In this document: piece after piece, positions 24,573-37,352 of the stretch | Layout: each line of letters opens with the position of its first letter | Position numbering within the stretch: position 1 is the stretch's first letter | Origin: Ulva prolifera | Taxonomy: Eukaryota; Chlorophyta; Ulvophyceae; Ulvales; Ulvaceae | Reading direction: 5' to 3' | Length of the DNA stretch: 64,000 nt | NCBI GenBank assembly: GCA_023078555.1 | Contig: CM041196.1 | Location: forward strand, 6,645,985-6,709,984 | The notes under the pieces: model-generated | Databases searched by the model: none | The model's input: the letters and a program-made list of their open reading frames with translations, nothing else | Told to the model about the DNA's origin: nothing | Made by a program: the position numbers and the translations under genes

Positions 24573-27141
24573 GCGCTGAGAAGCGGGTGGCGTGGGGGCC
24601 ACGTGACAGCAGCTGCCCCATGGCTGATGCGGATGCTACTCCGCTGCGGGTGCGAGGTTTTGCCGCTGCAGATTGCGGGCTGCGCAGCATCATGGCCATG
24701 CGTGGCTGCCGTGTCGCCACCTCCCGCAGCCATGGCTACACCGCTTCAGGCATTGGGGGTCCTGAATGCAAGGCGCTGAATGCAAGGCGCTGTGATAAGT
24801 GCTGTAGCTGGGCCGCATGTGGTACTATGCACGCATGGGCGGAGCCCCGTGTGCTGCAATGCCTATATTCTTCCGATTATAACAACACCATACTCAAGAC
24901 CGGGAGCGCTATCCGACACGAGCAGGCGACGCGCTGCGGTGCGTGCACTGCCCGATGCTGCACAGCGCGTGCGGCACAGTGCACTCAGCGTGAAGCTCTG
25001 GCCATGTTGGTTGCTGCACTCAAGCTGCTAAGGCAGGTACTGGGTAGTTTGCAATGACACATAGCTGTGCTCCCGAGTGTCGCTGGTGTCACGAGGTGGG
25101 TCTCACTGATGTTGGAGGCTGGCCAGCAGGTGTGCTGTATGGGGATTGAGTGAGAAGGTTCTGTCGTTGTTTTGTTCTGGCAGGCACAGGGCAGATGCAA
25201 AAGGCCAGCAAACCAAGTTAGCTGTGGCTCCCAGCAGACCACTGGTGCTCATCCACCGTGTACATGGATATGGAGATGTAAGCATACGAGGGTAGCGGTC
25301 GTGGCTATGTCATCATGCATGAAACAGTCTAAATGGCTGCTTGCAGTCGACCTGAGGTCGATGCGTGATTGCAGACGCTGGCTATGTTTGACTGTTGGTA
25401 CAAGACCATGCATCTGCTTTCTGCAGCGGTGTGGAATCTGTTTCCCTGCTAACCTGTCCCGACACACATTTTTTGTGTGGCCCTGGTGTCTGCTGCCTGC
25501 TGGGTGCAAAGCAGCTATGGCCACGAAGTGCAGCATTGTTTGTGCCAGGGCAGAACACGTACTCATTCCTCATGAGAGAGGGTGCAACTGGCCGATTCTA
25601 TGTATTTTGTCAACTTGAGAGTCACTGAGAGAGCAGGGCATGTGGATGGCGGGTCTCACGCCTATGGCATCTAGCCTCAGGATCCAGTCGTCTGAAGCAA
25701 AGGAGCCCTGTCAGCACTTGCATGCCATGTTCGCGACCGTGCTTGCCCTCTGCGCCCCCGGCACTTATTCAATGTGCCCCGTCTCACCACCTCAACAGAC
25801 ATCTCCAGAACTGTGTCCGCCACAGGCCAGAGAAGTCTTGGCCCATGATCTGCCATGCGTTCTGATCTGTGCTGTACGATAGATGCCTCCACCATGGTGT
25901 ACAGGCGCCGCCTTGTTGTAACAACTCTTAGAGTGTCTATGAACGCCGCATGCATGGAGCCTGTGGGCCAGAGCAACAGCTGATGGCACGGCGCGGGAGC
26001 GCACGGCTGGCGCGCGGCTGGTGTGTGGCGGCCCCTCCGCCACTTGTCCCGCCGTGGCCGCTGTGGCGCTCCTGCGCCCCTCTGCAACCCTGCACGGGAG
26101 TTTGCAACGGCTGGCTGTGCGCTGGCTACGGGACAGTTTGTGTATGCATTGAGTGTGCAATTGGTCAACCGCCGGGCGCTGAGGCCGACTTTCCTGTGGC
26201 TGCGGCGTGACGCCTGGGCTGATTGATCTTCTGGGTTTTGGCTACAAATCAACCGTTCAGTCTCTTTCTGCAGTCTGCTATAGTATATGGGGGGAGGTGC
26301 TCGGCTGCATGCCCATGCGTGATCTGTACATTGAGCTGGGGTCATGGGAACCTGGAACTTAAACTGCTTTGATTTCGTGGTGCTTCATCTCGGAGTCAGG
26401 CGGACTGCCTGTTGCCACATGTCACCTTTGTGGCTGGCGGTGACGCAGAGACATGCGTGCATTGCGGGGCAGGGCTGGCACTCCGCTGCCATGCAGTTTC
26501 AGCACGCTGAAACACATGTCCCACACACCCAGCAACATTTCCGTCATGTGATCGATCATTGGACGCAGTCAGTTTTCTTCCTGCGGTGAGGAGGTATATG
26601 CCTCTGTAGCTGCCTCTGTGCATTGAAGAAAACCTAGATCAGGTTTTTTTACCTGTTTAGGCGAGGTGGGCACTGTAATGTGTGAGCAGTCATGAATCTA
26701 GCTACGTCAATCTTTCAAGATTTTGAATTTGACTAATTAAAGGTAAAACCAGCAAGCTATAAATTCGCTCAACGGCAAATCTTTTGGGCTGCTGCAATCA
26801 CATGATTGCCTGTGAATTCAGGGCAACTGTCAAGCATGCTGACTGCTCCATTGACCGATGTGGTTGGGAGTGTCTCCACATGAATCACTGGACAAGCAGT
26901 CATGCATGGCTAACAAAAGCAATGTATTGCTAGGTACCAGGCAGCTGGTGCATGCTGCCAAACATGCGAACGTGGCAATGCCGGGTATCGGATTGAGCAC
27001 ATGTGGGCAGTGCTCGGAGACTTGCTCGGAAAGTTGAGCAGATCCCGCGGAGCCGCGAGCGGTACTGTTGCGCCAGTGTTGTTACGTTGCTGTTCATCTT
27101 GTGCACACAGCGCCCCTTGACACGATTGACGTGCAGCAAAC
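24573..27141. other. Intergenic, no gene recognised
   Basis: These 2.57 kb lie between SPT16 and the Mpv17-like gene. The longest open frames (222 codons on the minus strand at 25677-26345, 156 codons on the plus strand at 24587-25057) have irregular composition and no recognisable domain. I treat them as chance. Confidence 0.55.
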
Positions 27142-27983
27142 ATGTTGAAGTTTGTCAAGTCGCCGGTCTTGCGTGCTTCGTGTACGTCGTGTGTCATAAT
27201 GACATGTGGGGATATCGCCTGCCAGGCTGTTCAACAACGCAACAGCGCAACCCGCAAGTACGCTATTTAAATGTTCAGGCTCAAGACTTTCTTGGTATAA
27301 GTTTGTCCATTCATGTATTCTGGGTTCATGATCTCCGCTGTTTGTGCAGCCCGGGCATTGACGTCAGGCGAGCTGGCATGTTCGGCTTCGTGGGCCTGAC
27401 GCTGCATGGGCCGTTCTTCCTGAAGGGGTTTCAGTGGATTGACAGAGTCTGCGGACCCAAGACCACCATTCAGAATGTGCGTAGTGCTGTCATATTAGGC
27501 GCTGTGTGCGACTCGCATGCACCATTCGCAGCACCGGGTCGCCTGTGCTTTGAATTGCACCTGATCATCTGTCGATACCAAATTCCCTGTCATCACGTCG
27601 AATATACCACCATGATTCATGCGCATCAAGCCAAGTTGTTTCGACCCCCCGCACATCGCGAATGGAGCTTTACCTCTGCTGGTGTCCAGGCATTCACCAA
27701 GACTCTCCTCGGGCAAGCCACTGTCTTTCCCGTGTACGTTGCGGCCTTCTTCACCTATACTGGTCTGTTAGAGGGCAAACGGCTACCCCAGGCAGTCGAA
27801 AAGGTACAGAACAAGTTCTGGCCAACATATTGTGCTGGCTCAATATTTTGGCCATGTGCCAACATGGTAAACTTCACGCTCGTGCCGGCTACACAACGGG
27901 TGTTGTATGTAGCAGGTGTTGGTTTGTTATGGAATGTGTACCTTAGCTGGCAAAACAGCCGACAGCCAGCTTCTACTTCTTGA
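27142..27983 (+). CDS. Mpv17/PMP22 family membrane protein
   Basis: Three exons, 27142-27257, 27350-27476 and 27690-27983, give 178 aa, the usual family size, with all phases consistent. Mpv17/PMP22 proteins are four-TM proteins of peroxisomal or inner mitochondrial membranes, thought to form pores and to affect mtDNA maintenance or ROS. Landmarks: the N-terminal LKFVKSPVLRASCTS with CGDIACQAVQQ, the middle RRAGMFGFVGLTLHGPFFLKGFQW, then GQATVFPVYVAAFFTYTGLLEGK, and the signature FWPTYCAGSIFWPCANMVNF followed by VPATQRVLYVAGVGLLWNVYL. The usual tryptophan in the WxxW...N signature region is partly replaced by phenylalanine or serine (FWPTYCAGSIFWP). An in-frame TGA lies four codons upstream of the chosen ATG. 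Which organelle it serves cannot be told from the sequence. Confidence 0.92.
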
Positions 27984-29526
27984 TTGTTTACAGCATTGCC
28001 CTGGAGGTTCCTTGTGTTGCAAATTCAAAGCCGACACGGCAGTTAGCACCGCAGACACCGCATAGACAATCTTCGAGGCAATGCAGCTGCTCTGCACCAC
28101 CCTGAAGCAGAACCCCGCGATTCACACATGTGATTTGTTTTGCATGAGCCTGCCAAATTTTTTAAATCTGCGATCCTTGAAAGACTTCCAGTCCTGACAT
28201 GTTGAGAGAGTGAACTTGGTTCATCGATTTTTGTGTCTAGGTGCTGCTGGCTGCAGCCTGATGTACAAATGCATATTTAGTGATTGAGAAATCAGAAATC
28301 ACAATTCAGGCTAGATAGTCAGACAATGCCACCCGCAGATCGTCATCGTGTAAGATAGTTGTGTTACTTCCACTTGCAGGACTGCCTCCGGCATTGTATG
28401 ATCACAGCCATCAACAATTGCTCAGGCTGCAGAGTGCGTCCGACCAACCCTGGGTTGACGGTGCATCATTTTCAGCCACAAAAAATGAACGATTCTCAAA
28501 CTGAAAGAACTCGAGCGCATACACTGACCATTTACCAGATCTGCAACCATACAATGTGAGCAACGAGGCCCCGCAACTTTCACAATTACATGTCTTCCGA
28601 CCGGCAGCACACTACACAAACATCGACGTCTCGCGTTGTGCTTCGGTGCAGCAGAGTTGCCCGCATAATTGGTGTCTGTTATTGCACCACACCCCAAGGC
28701 ACCCGTCACATTACCTACGTCTGTGTAACATGCCCTGTCAACACAGCCTGCGACATCCCATTGGCAACATCGCCCGATGTTTTGCTGAGCCAGGTGCACG
28801 ACCTGTTCTTAAGCCACTTGATCCCAAGCAGATGTGGGGGTAGACCTCAACTGCTGCTGCACCTGCATGCGGGGCGGCAGCCTCAGTTGAACTGCATGAG
28901 CTTGAGATGCTGCAGAAGAGTGCTACTGCCGCAATCTCAACCATTGCAGTCACTGCGAAGAAGACACTCTATGCGTCCATGCTACCCTGCAGGCTGAGCA
29001 ACGAGCCCCGCTGGGTGCCCCTTCGCACCGAACACATGCATTTATGCAGCACGTTCTTCCAGGCATGCTGCGCTACAGCAACCAGGCTAGAATACAGCGA
29101 AGTTTGCGGTGTATAGCAACGTCTGATGCCCAATCAGCGTGGAGCTGGGGCATGTGCTCTGGCAAACTGTCAATGCAATTGAAGGTCACTGCTCCTGTAC
29201 ATGATTGGATGTGGATATGGAATACCCGATCTAAACAAAGGCACTCCAAGGGACGCAGACGCCTGACCACCGTTTGGGCGGGCTGCCAGCCCGCACCCGG
29301 GCGAGCGCTGCCCTTCCAACAAACCAACAGAGGCTCTGTAGCATGAACATGACCTTAACTGAGCGGTGAGCTCGGTGCCCGCGGACAGAGAATGCACCCC
29401 CCCCCCCCCCCCCATGCAAGGGGGTGAGGCGGAGCAGCACAGCGTTGCCCCGTCTTGACGGCGGCAGCATGTGCATCGAACGAGGTTGCGAGTTAGGCGT
29501 CACACCTGTTCGGAACAGCAACGCCA
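27984..29526. other. Intergenic; possible unrecognised multi-exon gene at about 28.36-29.12 kb (+)
   Basis: Three open plus-strand blocks (28359-28559, 28590-28900 and 28907-29116) have cysteine pairs (NCSGC, YVCVTC) and plausible splice junctions (cag at 28378, CAG|GTGCAC near 28794). They could form a small zinc-ribbon-like protein, but the exons do not join cleanly and I recognise no family. A run of about 15 C lies at 29398-29413. The rest shows nothing. Confidence 0.25.
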
Positions 29527-30244
29527 TTAGTAGTCGAAGTCATCCTTGGATGCGAAGCGATAGACGAAGAATGTCGCCATCAGCAGCAGCGCCGCCCCGG
29601 GTGGCGCTAGCAGCACCCCCACATCCTCAGGGTTCGTTTGTGCCTGGGAGCAGCATCCCGACGAGATCGTACCAGCATGAACCAAGACGACACACTTGCC
29701 AACATGGATGATGCCCCAAGTGGAGCACATCGACGCTGGACTGGGTGCAAACGTTCAGATTGCAGACCCCGTGTCACCGCCCTCATGACCGATCGCATTG
29801 TCAGGCCACAGATATCTAAGCTCAAGCCAGGCAGCAAACTTCTAAATATAGATTGATAGAAATCAGATTGGTGCCGGTCATCGGCCAGTGACGGTGAGCA
29901 CTGTTGCTGAGCCCATATATACTTGCAGGTGAGCACAATCGAGCATTTGAAAACAGGAGCGTCAGCATCCGCACCGCCTGAAATCCCTTGTAGCCCGCTA
30001 GCACTAACGCAGACGTAAACAGGCCAATGATGCCATATGACCCTACCACCTGTGAGAGCGAGAACGGATTGTCACTGGGCTCTGTGGGTTGCGAGCTCGT
30101 CGCCGACGAGCTTGCTGCTGATGATTTATCTGGAGTCTGATCAGCCCTCATACTCACACATCGACGGCTTTGTGCAGGTGCGACGGGGGCCCGGCATATG
30201 CACAGGCCGTGAGCTGTTGGTCCCGGCAGGGTCTTTCGGATCAT
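29527..30244 (-). CDS. Small two-TM protein with probable plastid transit peptide, unknown function
   Basis: Two exons on the minus strand, 30244-29975 and 29643-29527, give 128 aa with matching phase (donor GCG|GTGCGG, acceptor cccag). The first about 45 residues are basic and Ser/Ala/Pro-rich with few acids until PDKSS, consistent with a chloroplast transit peptide. Two hydrophobic helices follow: QVVGSYGIIGLFTSALVLAG, and after a short loop (TNPEDVGV) LLAPPGAALLLMATFFVYRF. The protein ends in the acidic SKDDFDY. I do not recognise a named family. A thylakoid or envelope location is inferred from the leader and the two helices. Confidence 0.65.
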
Positions 30245-30956
30245 GGTGTCTGCAAAACACTGAACATTATCGATCCGAATTATATAAAACAGGATCCATA
30301 TTATCTACGGTAATCTACTGCGATTGAGTACTGAGTTGTACATCAGCAGGCACGGGAAGCATGGCGGGCTTCTGTCCGACCCGTGCAGTGCTTGGGAGAT
30401 GCCCAGAGGCGAATGACTGGTGGCTCTTCAGTCGCTTGCACACCCGTGGTATGCAAATTCATGAAATAGTGTCGTGAAATTGGCGCACCACTTTTGATTC
30501 GGGAATGCTGGGCAAGTTCTCGGAGACAGCAGTGTACGAGGCCAAGCGGGGTTCCAAATCGAGTAAGAGACAGTGCGGTTACAGCGATGGGCAAGTGAAT
30601 TGTGATGTCGCTGTAAACTGCGACAAACATTCAGCACAGGAACTCGGTTCTACTTCTGACAAGGCATGATAGATTGCCTGCAGATCACGCTGTGTCGCCC
30701 TTGCACCACTTGCGTCACACTTCCGCGGCTGCAGTGTAATGGCTGCCATGAATTCTTTGCACGTTGCAGCCTCGTTTGCGCACGTGAAGCAGAGGAAATT
30801 ATGCTGCCAGCAACTCGTGGATGCAGGAACGGGACATTAGATCGTTCGGCTCAATGGTGGTAGCCGTGGCCGACTGTCATCGAAAGCACCAGTAAAACAG
30901 GCAACGATCGCGCTGAATGAGCGCCCTGGTAATGCGATAGAATTTCCACTCTTCCC
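30245..30956. other. Divergent spacer between the two-TM gene and mL41
   Basis: The 0.7 kb spacer must contain the promoters of both flanking genes, which point away from each other. No open frame with conserved features was seen. Confidence 0.45.
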
Positions 30957-31253
30957 ATGAGCGTGGCTTTGTCCAGATGGACTGGCTCAGCCGGTTTCAA
31001 GGTGTTCTCTGAAGGGGCATGTGAACTTGGGTACTTATTCTCCGGGGCTCGCAGCTACAAAAAGGTTCCTTCAAGTGGCTGGAAGAACATCACATCCAAA
31101 CGCGGCAAAGTCAACTTTTACAAGGGCAGAGGGGTCCCCAACACAGGTGTACACTCCAGCAAAGGACGGTTCACAGTTTTGCCGTCCAGAAGTCCTAACT
31201 ACATCCTTCCTGACGTTCGCGGCTCATTGGTACGCACTCGTTATCGCCTGTGA
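30957..31253 (+). CDS. Mitochondrial large-subunit ribosomal protein mL41
   Basis: A single exon of 98 codons encodes a basic protein of the mL41 (MRP-L27/bL27-like) family, a structural component of the mitochondrial large ribosomal subunit. The core NITSKRGKVNFYKGRGVPNT, then TGVHSSKGRFTVLP and PNYILPDVRG, follows plant mL41 closely, where TTKRGPRDYYKG, TG.HTRKGGY and NYVVPDL occur in the same order and spacing. The N-terminal MSVALSRWTGSAGF is short and basic and may be the import signal. A weak alternative donor (TTG|GTACGC near 31230) could replace the last ten codons, but the uninterrupted reading already has the expected family length. Confidence 0.85.
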   Translation: MSVALSRWTGSAGFKVFSEGACELGYLFSGARSYKKVPSSGWKNITSKRGKVNFYKGRGVPNTGVHSSKGRFTVLPSRSPNYILPDVRGSLVRTRYRL

Positions 31254-32340
31254 CTCTTTGACTGCCACATCCTTGCGGTGTCTCCGGGCTTTGGAGCTCG
31301 CTGCTTGCTGTGACGTTTGCGTTTTGCTCTGTTGAATCCCAGTGCGGTACCAGCAACATAAGGTCCTTGTCTTGCCAAGATCAGATGAAATGTCCATGTC
31401 ATCATCTGCTGTGTTGTAGCTTGCCCCGTACGTGGATATTGGGGTACGGCCTCCTCACAAGGTGCCGAAGGCAGTGAAGCAGGCAGATACCCAACAGGGT
31501 AAATGATGAGGGATATCACAATGCAGTCATGCGAGTCGCGATTACATACATTCGAGACGGCAAAGCGCTGAGGCTCTATTGTAATCGTGCAATGTCGTTT
31601 GGTTGCGACTCAAATGTAGATTGTGGAAGGCTGCCGACATCAGTATTAGCTGCTTGTGTTCTGTCATAGCAATGTTGCACAATTTTCGGAAATGTGCCAA
31701 AAGGACCCGAAATGTCCTGGCGTTGGGCAGTGCCATAACTGCACAGAGAATGGTGTAATAATGGAATACAGTGATTTCGCAGCACGCTGAAAGTGCAATG
31801 AAAGTGATGTTGTTTCATGTAGCTGCACATGCTGTTGGTATGCTATGTGAAGATGCGTGGTAGGGCATGCTCTGAGTCTCGCGTGGGTCTTTCGGAGGGG
31901 TCTAGATGCAGCCATACTGAGTCACTGTCAGTATTACTGACATGATCAGCTCAAGCTGATTGGGCTGCAGGTCAGTGCCTTATTGTGCACTGAGCCGATC
32001 GGCGACACAGGTAACCTATAAGGCGCATGGATTCACCTCTTCGGGACACCCAAAGTTGTGCTCCATTTCCAGGAAGGAGTTATTGGCGACAGCGACCGCT
32101 TCCGCGTGTGAAGTGGCTATGAGGGTCATGTCTCCGTGGAGCCCTGTTAGTACGAGACAATGAATGGGCGTTGAAAACGGTCTACAGTTTTGCCCGTGCT
32201 TTCAATGATTTAGCAATTTCAATACACGCTGTGTTCATCAGCGTTGCGGGTACACGCTGTCTGCAATCTCGTGCAGCAGAGGGCGATGCTTGTGGCTGGA
32301 CACATTTGATCCGGGATACCTGCCAGTGAAGATCGGCATA
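31254..32340. other. Intergenic, no gene recognised
   Basis: About 1.1 kb holding the mL41 3' UTR and the region upstream of the Dispatched-like gene. A noncoding first exon or extra N-terminal coding exon of the latter may lie here. None could be identified. Confidence 0.4.
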
Positions 32341-35300
32341 ATGCTCCTCAAGAAGTTTGTGGGCTGCTACGTTGATGCATGTGTCAAATGGCCCGTATTG
32401 GTCCGCTCTGATATCGAGTTGCGTAGTGTGCTGCTTCCAGATGAGCTCGTGAGCCTGTGGCGGAGCGCCTATGATACAAGACACCAGGGAATTATTGCTA
32501 CGCAGATAATTTCGGCAGAATCATGTATTTTCTTGACTTTGGCGTTCATCTGCATCCTTACGGGGCAGATGGACACTCTCAGCTATGGAGGATCCGAATG
32601 GCTCGTAAAGTCAGACGCAGCTACCAAGCGCTGGTATGCGTCAGAGCGAATAGCTGAGCTCGCCTCTACTTTTTGGACCTCCGATTCGATGGTGGCGTCG
32701 GGTGGTGGAGCTGGATCTGTAGCACAGGCTGTCAGGTCGAAGCCAGCGTACAGCGTCGTGTTCATGTACAATACGGATGTGCCAAACTTGTTTACGCCTG
32801 ACATTTTAGAAAGTATTCGGCAGGTACGGCAAACTAGACCTCACCGGGATCACTGATCAGGGGCGGCTGCAGCAACGAGGTGTGCTGAGCAGGTGGAGAA
32901 CATACTGTTGTCTGATCCCAGATACATCGATTTCTGCCACCTTCAGGAATCACCGTCCAATTCATCCAACCTTCCTCCATGCCAGGCACCTCCGTCTGTG
33001 CTGTCGCTGTTCTATGGAAGCCCGGTACCAGGAGAGGGCTTCCCGGATTCAACGTTGACTCAAAACAACATAGACACCGTGCTGAGCTCTGTATCCCGCA
33101 ATCTCTACTCATATGGATCCTTCTTCGACTCAGAGTTTTCTTCTGCAAACCTGAACAGTCAGTGGACGCGATCGATCTATTCACTTGGCCTTCCGCTGCC
33201 AGGATTTACAGCAGCAGACACAAGGTGCAGCATATTTCACTGCTCTGCAGTGCACACATGAGCACTGAATGCTATTCATGGATGTCACAAGCCAGGTTAC
33301 ACGTACTTTGGGACCCTCGATTGCCGCTGGAGCACCTGTTACAGTGGAACGCTGGCTGCTGCTTTGTCACTACACATAGATACTCGTCATGCTTCGTCTG
33401 GCTGCAGCAGTGCCACAGCTTTCAACTACTTTGGCTGATTTCTGAGATCTTTCGCATTAGCTTTAGATGCTGACAGACTGCTATGGTATAGCCTCATGAA
33501 GGGGCATTCTGGCAGCATTGCCAGCACAAGTCCACGAATGGCGCAGACTATGTGCAGGAGTGCCGAGCAAGAAGCCATCATCGGCGAGTGGCTGGCCGAC
33601 ATTGACTCGGCAGTTCATGCGGCAATAAATCAGAAGGGAGGGTTCCTGAAGACTTCACTCAGTAAGGCCGGCCAGCTGTCAGGGATTGAAGCCAGTGTTG
33701 ATGTGATATACATGCACGAAGTTCTCGGTGACACAGAGTTTCAGGCGGTGGTGAACACAGATCTCCTGTGGTCCGTCATGTCGTTCGGCTCTGTGTTCGC
33801 ATATACTGTGTTTCACACACGCAGCTTTCTGATGGCAGGAGTGGGCATGTTTGCATCGACAATGGCGTACCCAGCTGCTCTCCTGGTGTACCGTGTCCTC
33901 TTCCGCGTGCGCTCTCTTCGCCTTCTTGCGACGTTCCATGGTTACCTCGCCGGACTTGCCGTTCAGGCCATGGCTGAAATGCTGTGCTGATTCTGTGATA
34001 CACAGGGCCGGAGTGGCTGTGTACTAAGCACTGACACCGCCGATGGTTGTGCGAAGCTGTCTTGACAATGTCATACATGCACCGGTGCGAAAGTCGAGAC
34101 AGTGTTCCCTGTCTGCACAACGGGCACCTGCGTCACCAGCAAATGAGAGCGTGTGCCACTACCTGAGTTCGGTCCCCTTGGGCTTGCAGGTGCAATATTA
34201 TGACTCTCTCAACACTCTGGTGCTGTTCATCCTCCTGGGTATCGGTGCAGACGGCCTGTTTGTATATTTCGACGCCTTCCGGCAGTCGGAGATGCACCCG
34301 GAGCACTGTGCGACGCTGGGCTCTCGCATAACGTACACTGTGGAACGTGCAGCGCAGGCGACGCTTGTGACGTCGTTCACAACAGCTGCGAGTTTCCTGT
34401 CGACGTACGTGTCGCGCATGATTCCTGTCGCAGCGTTTGGCGTATTCGCCTTCACCTGCATGGTCATGCTTTACGTCGCCACTACTTTGCTCATCCCACC
34501 CGCACTCGTCATCTGGTACAGACACTTTTCGTTACTACCCTTTGGAGTCTGCTCCAAGTGGTGTCCATGTGTGGACAAGGAGAATGTGCGATTCGGCGTG
34601 TTCATTGCCATGTTGCCGTTGCATACGTTCTGTCTCGTTCGGTGCACGGACAGCTTCCTCTCACATTTCCGGCAGCTTTCCCACTCACAGCCACACATAG
34701 CTATCTGGTCAATGCAGTGACGACTGTGTGCGTAGCTTGTGCTTCTGCTCCACGCCATTGCCACCATGCCGCTGCAGATCGACATTCAGCACGTCGAGCG
34801 CAGCAAGCAGAGCTCGAGGCGGCAGTTCGGGCGCTCAAAGTCCATGGTCGATACACTCAAGCACGTCAACATCGACAGCGACGTGAAGGATCTGGCGCGC
34901 TTCACCGCCTCAGAGCGCTTCTTCGGCACGCGCTTCTTCTCCTTCGTCCGCACGCTGCGCTGGCCCCTCATCGCCGCCTTCCTCATCGTCCTCGGCGTCG
35001 GCGCGAACCTTGCGCTGCAGATCAAGCCCCCCGTCGACGTGGAGGAGCTCTTCCCGGCAAGCCATGTCATCACACGGTTCACGCGTGCGATGGACACAAA
35101 GGCCGGGCCGTTCCAGGTGTCGAAGGACGATGCGTCAGTGCCCGTCGACGTTGTGATCGGCCTGCGTGCGCCGCTCCTCGACGACACAGGCACGAGTCGC
35201 TGGGACGCCGCGATCGGAGGGGAACCTGTTGTGGACGACTCGCTGGAGGGCATCATCATGTCCCGCCAAGGCCGGCAGTGCGTGCCCCACCCGCATGTGT

Positions 35301-37352
35301 GGGCCGAACGTGCATGAGGGCGCGCCTGTGATGCACGTATGTGGTGGGCATGGTATGTGAGCGTGGGGGCAGCACACTCAGGAGGCGGGCCTGCCTCCCT
35401 TTGCTCTCCCCGGTGACGTAGCGGCCGTGCGCAGGTGGCTGATGAGCGTGTGCGAGGTGCTCAAGGAGGAGCCCTGCGGCGCGACCGCGTGCGACCCCGT
35501 GTTCTCAGGAGCTGGCTACCGCCGGCTTGTGCGGCGGGAGGGTGATATCCCGAAGACAAACTGCTGGACGGATGAGCTCACGGCGTGGCTCCAGTCGACG
35601 AACCGCGGCACGTTTGCGAACGCGGCTGACGCTGACGCGGTGCCGATCCTCGTGGAGTTCTTTGCCGCGCACCCGGACCTGCGCAGCGACATGCTGTTCG
35701 GCGTCGGCGAGGGCGGCGCGCTTCGGCCGCTCGCGGCGCGGCTGCACTTTGAGAGCACGTTCGTCCAGCCGCAGCCTCAGGCTGACACGCAGGCGGTGGT
35801 GGACGAGTGGGACGCGGCGGTCGCGCGGGTGCAGCGGGCGGCCCCTGCGGCCTTCGGGGTCCAGATGTACTCCACCGGCAGGTGGGAGCTTGCTTGTCCC
35901 ACTCGGCTTGCATTTCTGTGGCGTCCGTGTGGGCTGCATACCTTGGCAGACCAGATGCTGCACGATATCATGGCAGTGACTGGGATTCGAGCGCCGACTT
36001 TGGGAGGTTTCGTAGGTCTTGTATTGCGACCCACGCAATGGTTTTGGCGCTTTGCAGTGTCGATCAGACTCTCGGCAGTACTAGAGGCCCACGTGGGCTT
36101 CCCTGACCACCACTGCATGCTCGCTTTACCGATGTTGGAATGCACAGTAATCTGAATGAGACGGCAGCGAGGTAGATCTCTGCCAAGTGGTTTGAGGGAG
36201 GACATACATGCCTAAGGACGTTTCCACGTTCATCTTGCCAACTGTGTTGTTCAGCGTTCCGTCTGCGGACCTTGAACACAAATTGGCAAGACGCTGGACT
36301 CGAAGGCAGCAACATTGATGTCACTGTTGTTTGCAGGTATCCTTGGGCTTGGCTGGTGTCACAAAAGGAACTTGTCAGGTCGGCCCTGTCGGGCATGTGC
36401 CTCAGCTTTGCTATGGCGTTCGTGGTGCTGAACATCGCAACTGGAAACGTCATCGCAGCCACTCTGTCGACTCTGACCGTCGCTGGTGTGATGTCGATGG
36501 CCCTTGGCGTTGGAATCGTTGGGATCATGGGCTGGCCACTCGGCATCTCTGAGAGCATTTCCGTCGTCATCCTGATTGGCTTCTCTATGGACTATGTGCT
36601 TCATATTGCAGGCACGAGACCAGAGCGATGTGGATATTGAGTTCCTGACTTGCACTGTGGCTGGTGCCTGCGATGTGTTCTGCACATGATGCTGATACCC
36701 ACACAAACAACAGCTGTCTGGTTATCTGTGGGCAACAGGTTCTGCCTACCTCGGACCATTTGTGAATCTTGGCTGCATGCCTCAGTCGTGGACCAAATGT
36801 TGTTCCTATGCTATGCCAGCTGAGATCGCAGCAGTGCACTGACCCTTGTGTGCTTGCGTTGAACACTTCTGTTGCTAGCTCTGGAGGCCACAGCTATGGA
36901 AGATCTGGAGGGGCATGGATCTGCCATGAGCGACGTGACGTCACAGGCTATGCGTAAATCAAACAACAGCATGGCGTGGATCTTATGCAGATGCATACAT
37001 GGAAGCAGAAGGGGGCCGTATGGAGCAGACACAGCATGCCCTACTGACTCTGGGCGTGTCGGTCCTCGCTGGCTCCAACACAACAAACCTGGCTGGCATC
37101 TGGCTCTGGTTCGGGACGATGGTGTTCTTTAACAAGTTTGCTTTCCTCATCAACATGACGATTTGTTCTGCGATGCTCTGGTCTCTATTCTTCCTGCCTT
37201 CTGTACTGATGGTCGTTGGACCTCATAGTTCCCTGGGCAGCTGGAGCGCGGGGTGGCAGTGGATACGGTCGCACCTGCCCGTGCGCAGAGGGAGCATCGG
37301 TGTGGCTCCAGATGATGAGTCAGGCAACGAGAAGAATCAGGTTGATATCTGA
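32341..37352 (+). CDS. Dispatched-like RND-superfamily transporter with sterol-sensing-type domain
   Basis: Exons placed: 32341-32823 (may contain one small intron), 32893-33224, 33558-33906, 34190-34585, 34778-35277, 35435-35881, 36337-36611 and 36991-37352, about 1047 aa with consistent phases. The architecture is the two-fold RND repeat of Patched/Dispatched. TM1 (CIFLTLAFICIL) is followed by a large extracellular loop with conserved Cys. TM2-TM6 include GIGADGLFVYFDAFRQS and FTTAASFLSTYVSRMIPV. A cytosolic linker (residues RSKQSSRRQFGRSKS) leads to TM7 (LIAAFLIVLGVGANLAL) and a second loop. The second bundle has GISESISVVILIGFSMDYVLHIA. Both bundles keep the GxxxD motif (GIGAD, GFSMD) that carries the proton/cation relay in Dispatched and RND pumps. 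In animals Dispatched exports lipid-modified Hedgehog; the substrate in an alga is unknown. The seventh intron uses a GC donor (GCAG|GCACGA) in this model. The N-terminus is least certain. Confidence 0.88.

Noticed and set aside
25677..26345. Minus-strand 222-codon frame
   Set aside because: No domain, no splice partners, irregular composition, and it lies in an otherwise gene-free spacer.
30957..31253. mL41 reading as a plastid bL27
   Set aside because: Order and spacing of KRG..NFYKG, TGVH..KG and NYILPD match mL41 of plant mitochondria, not bL27.
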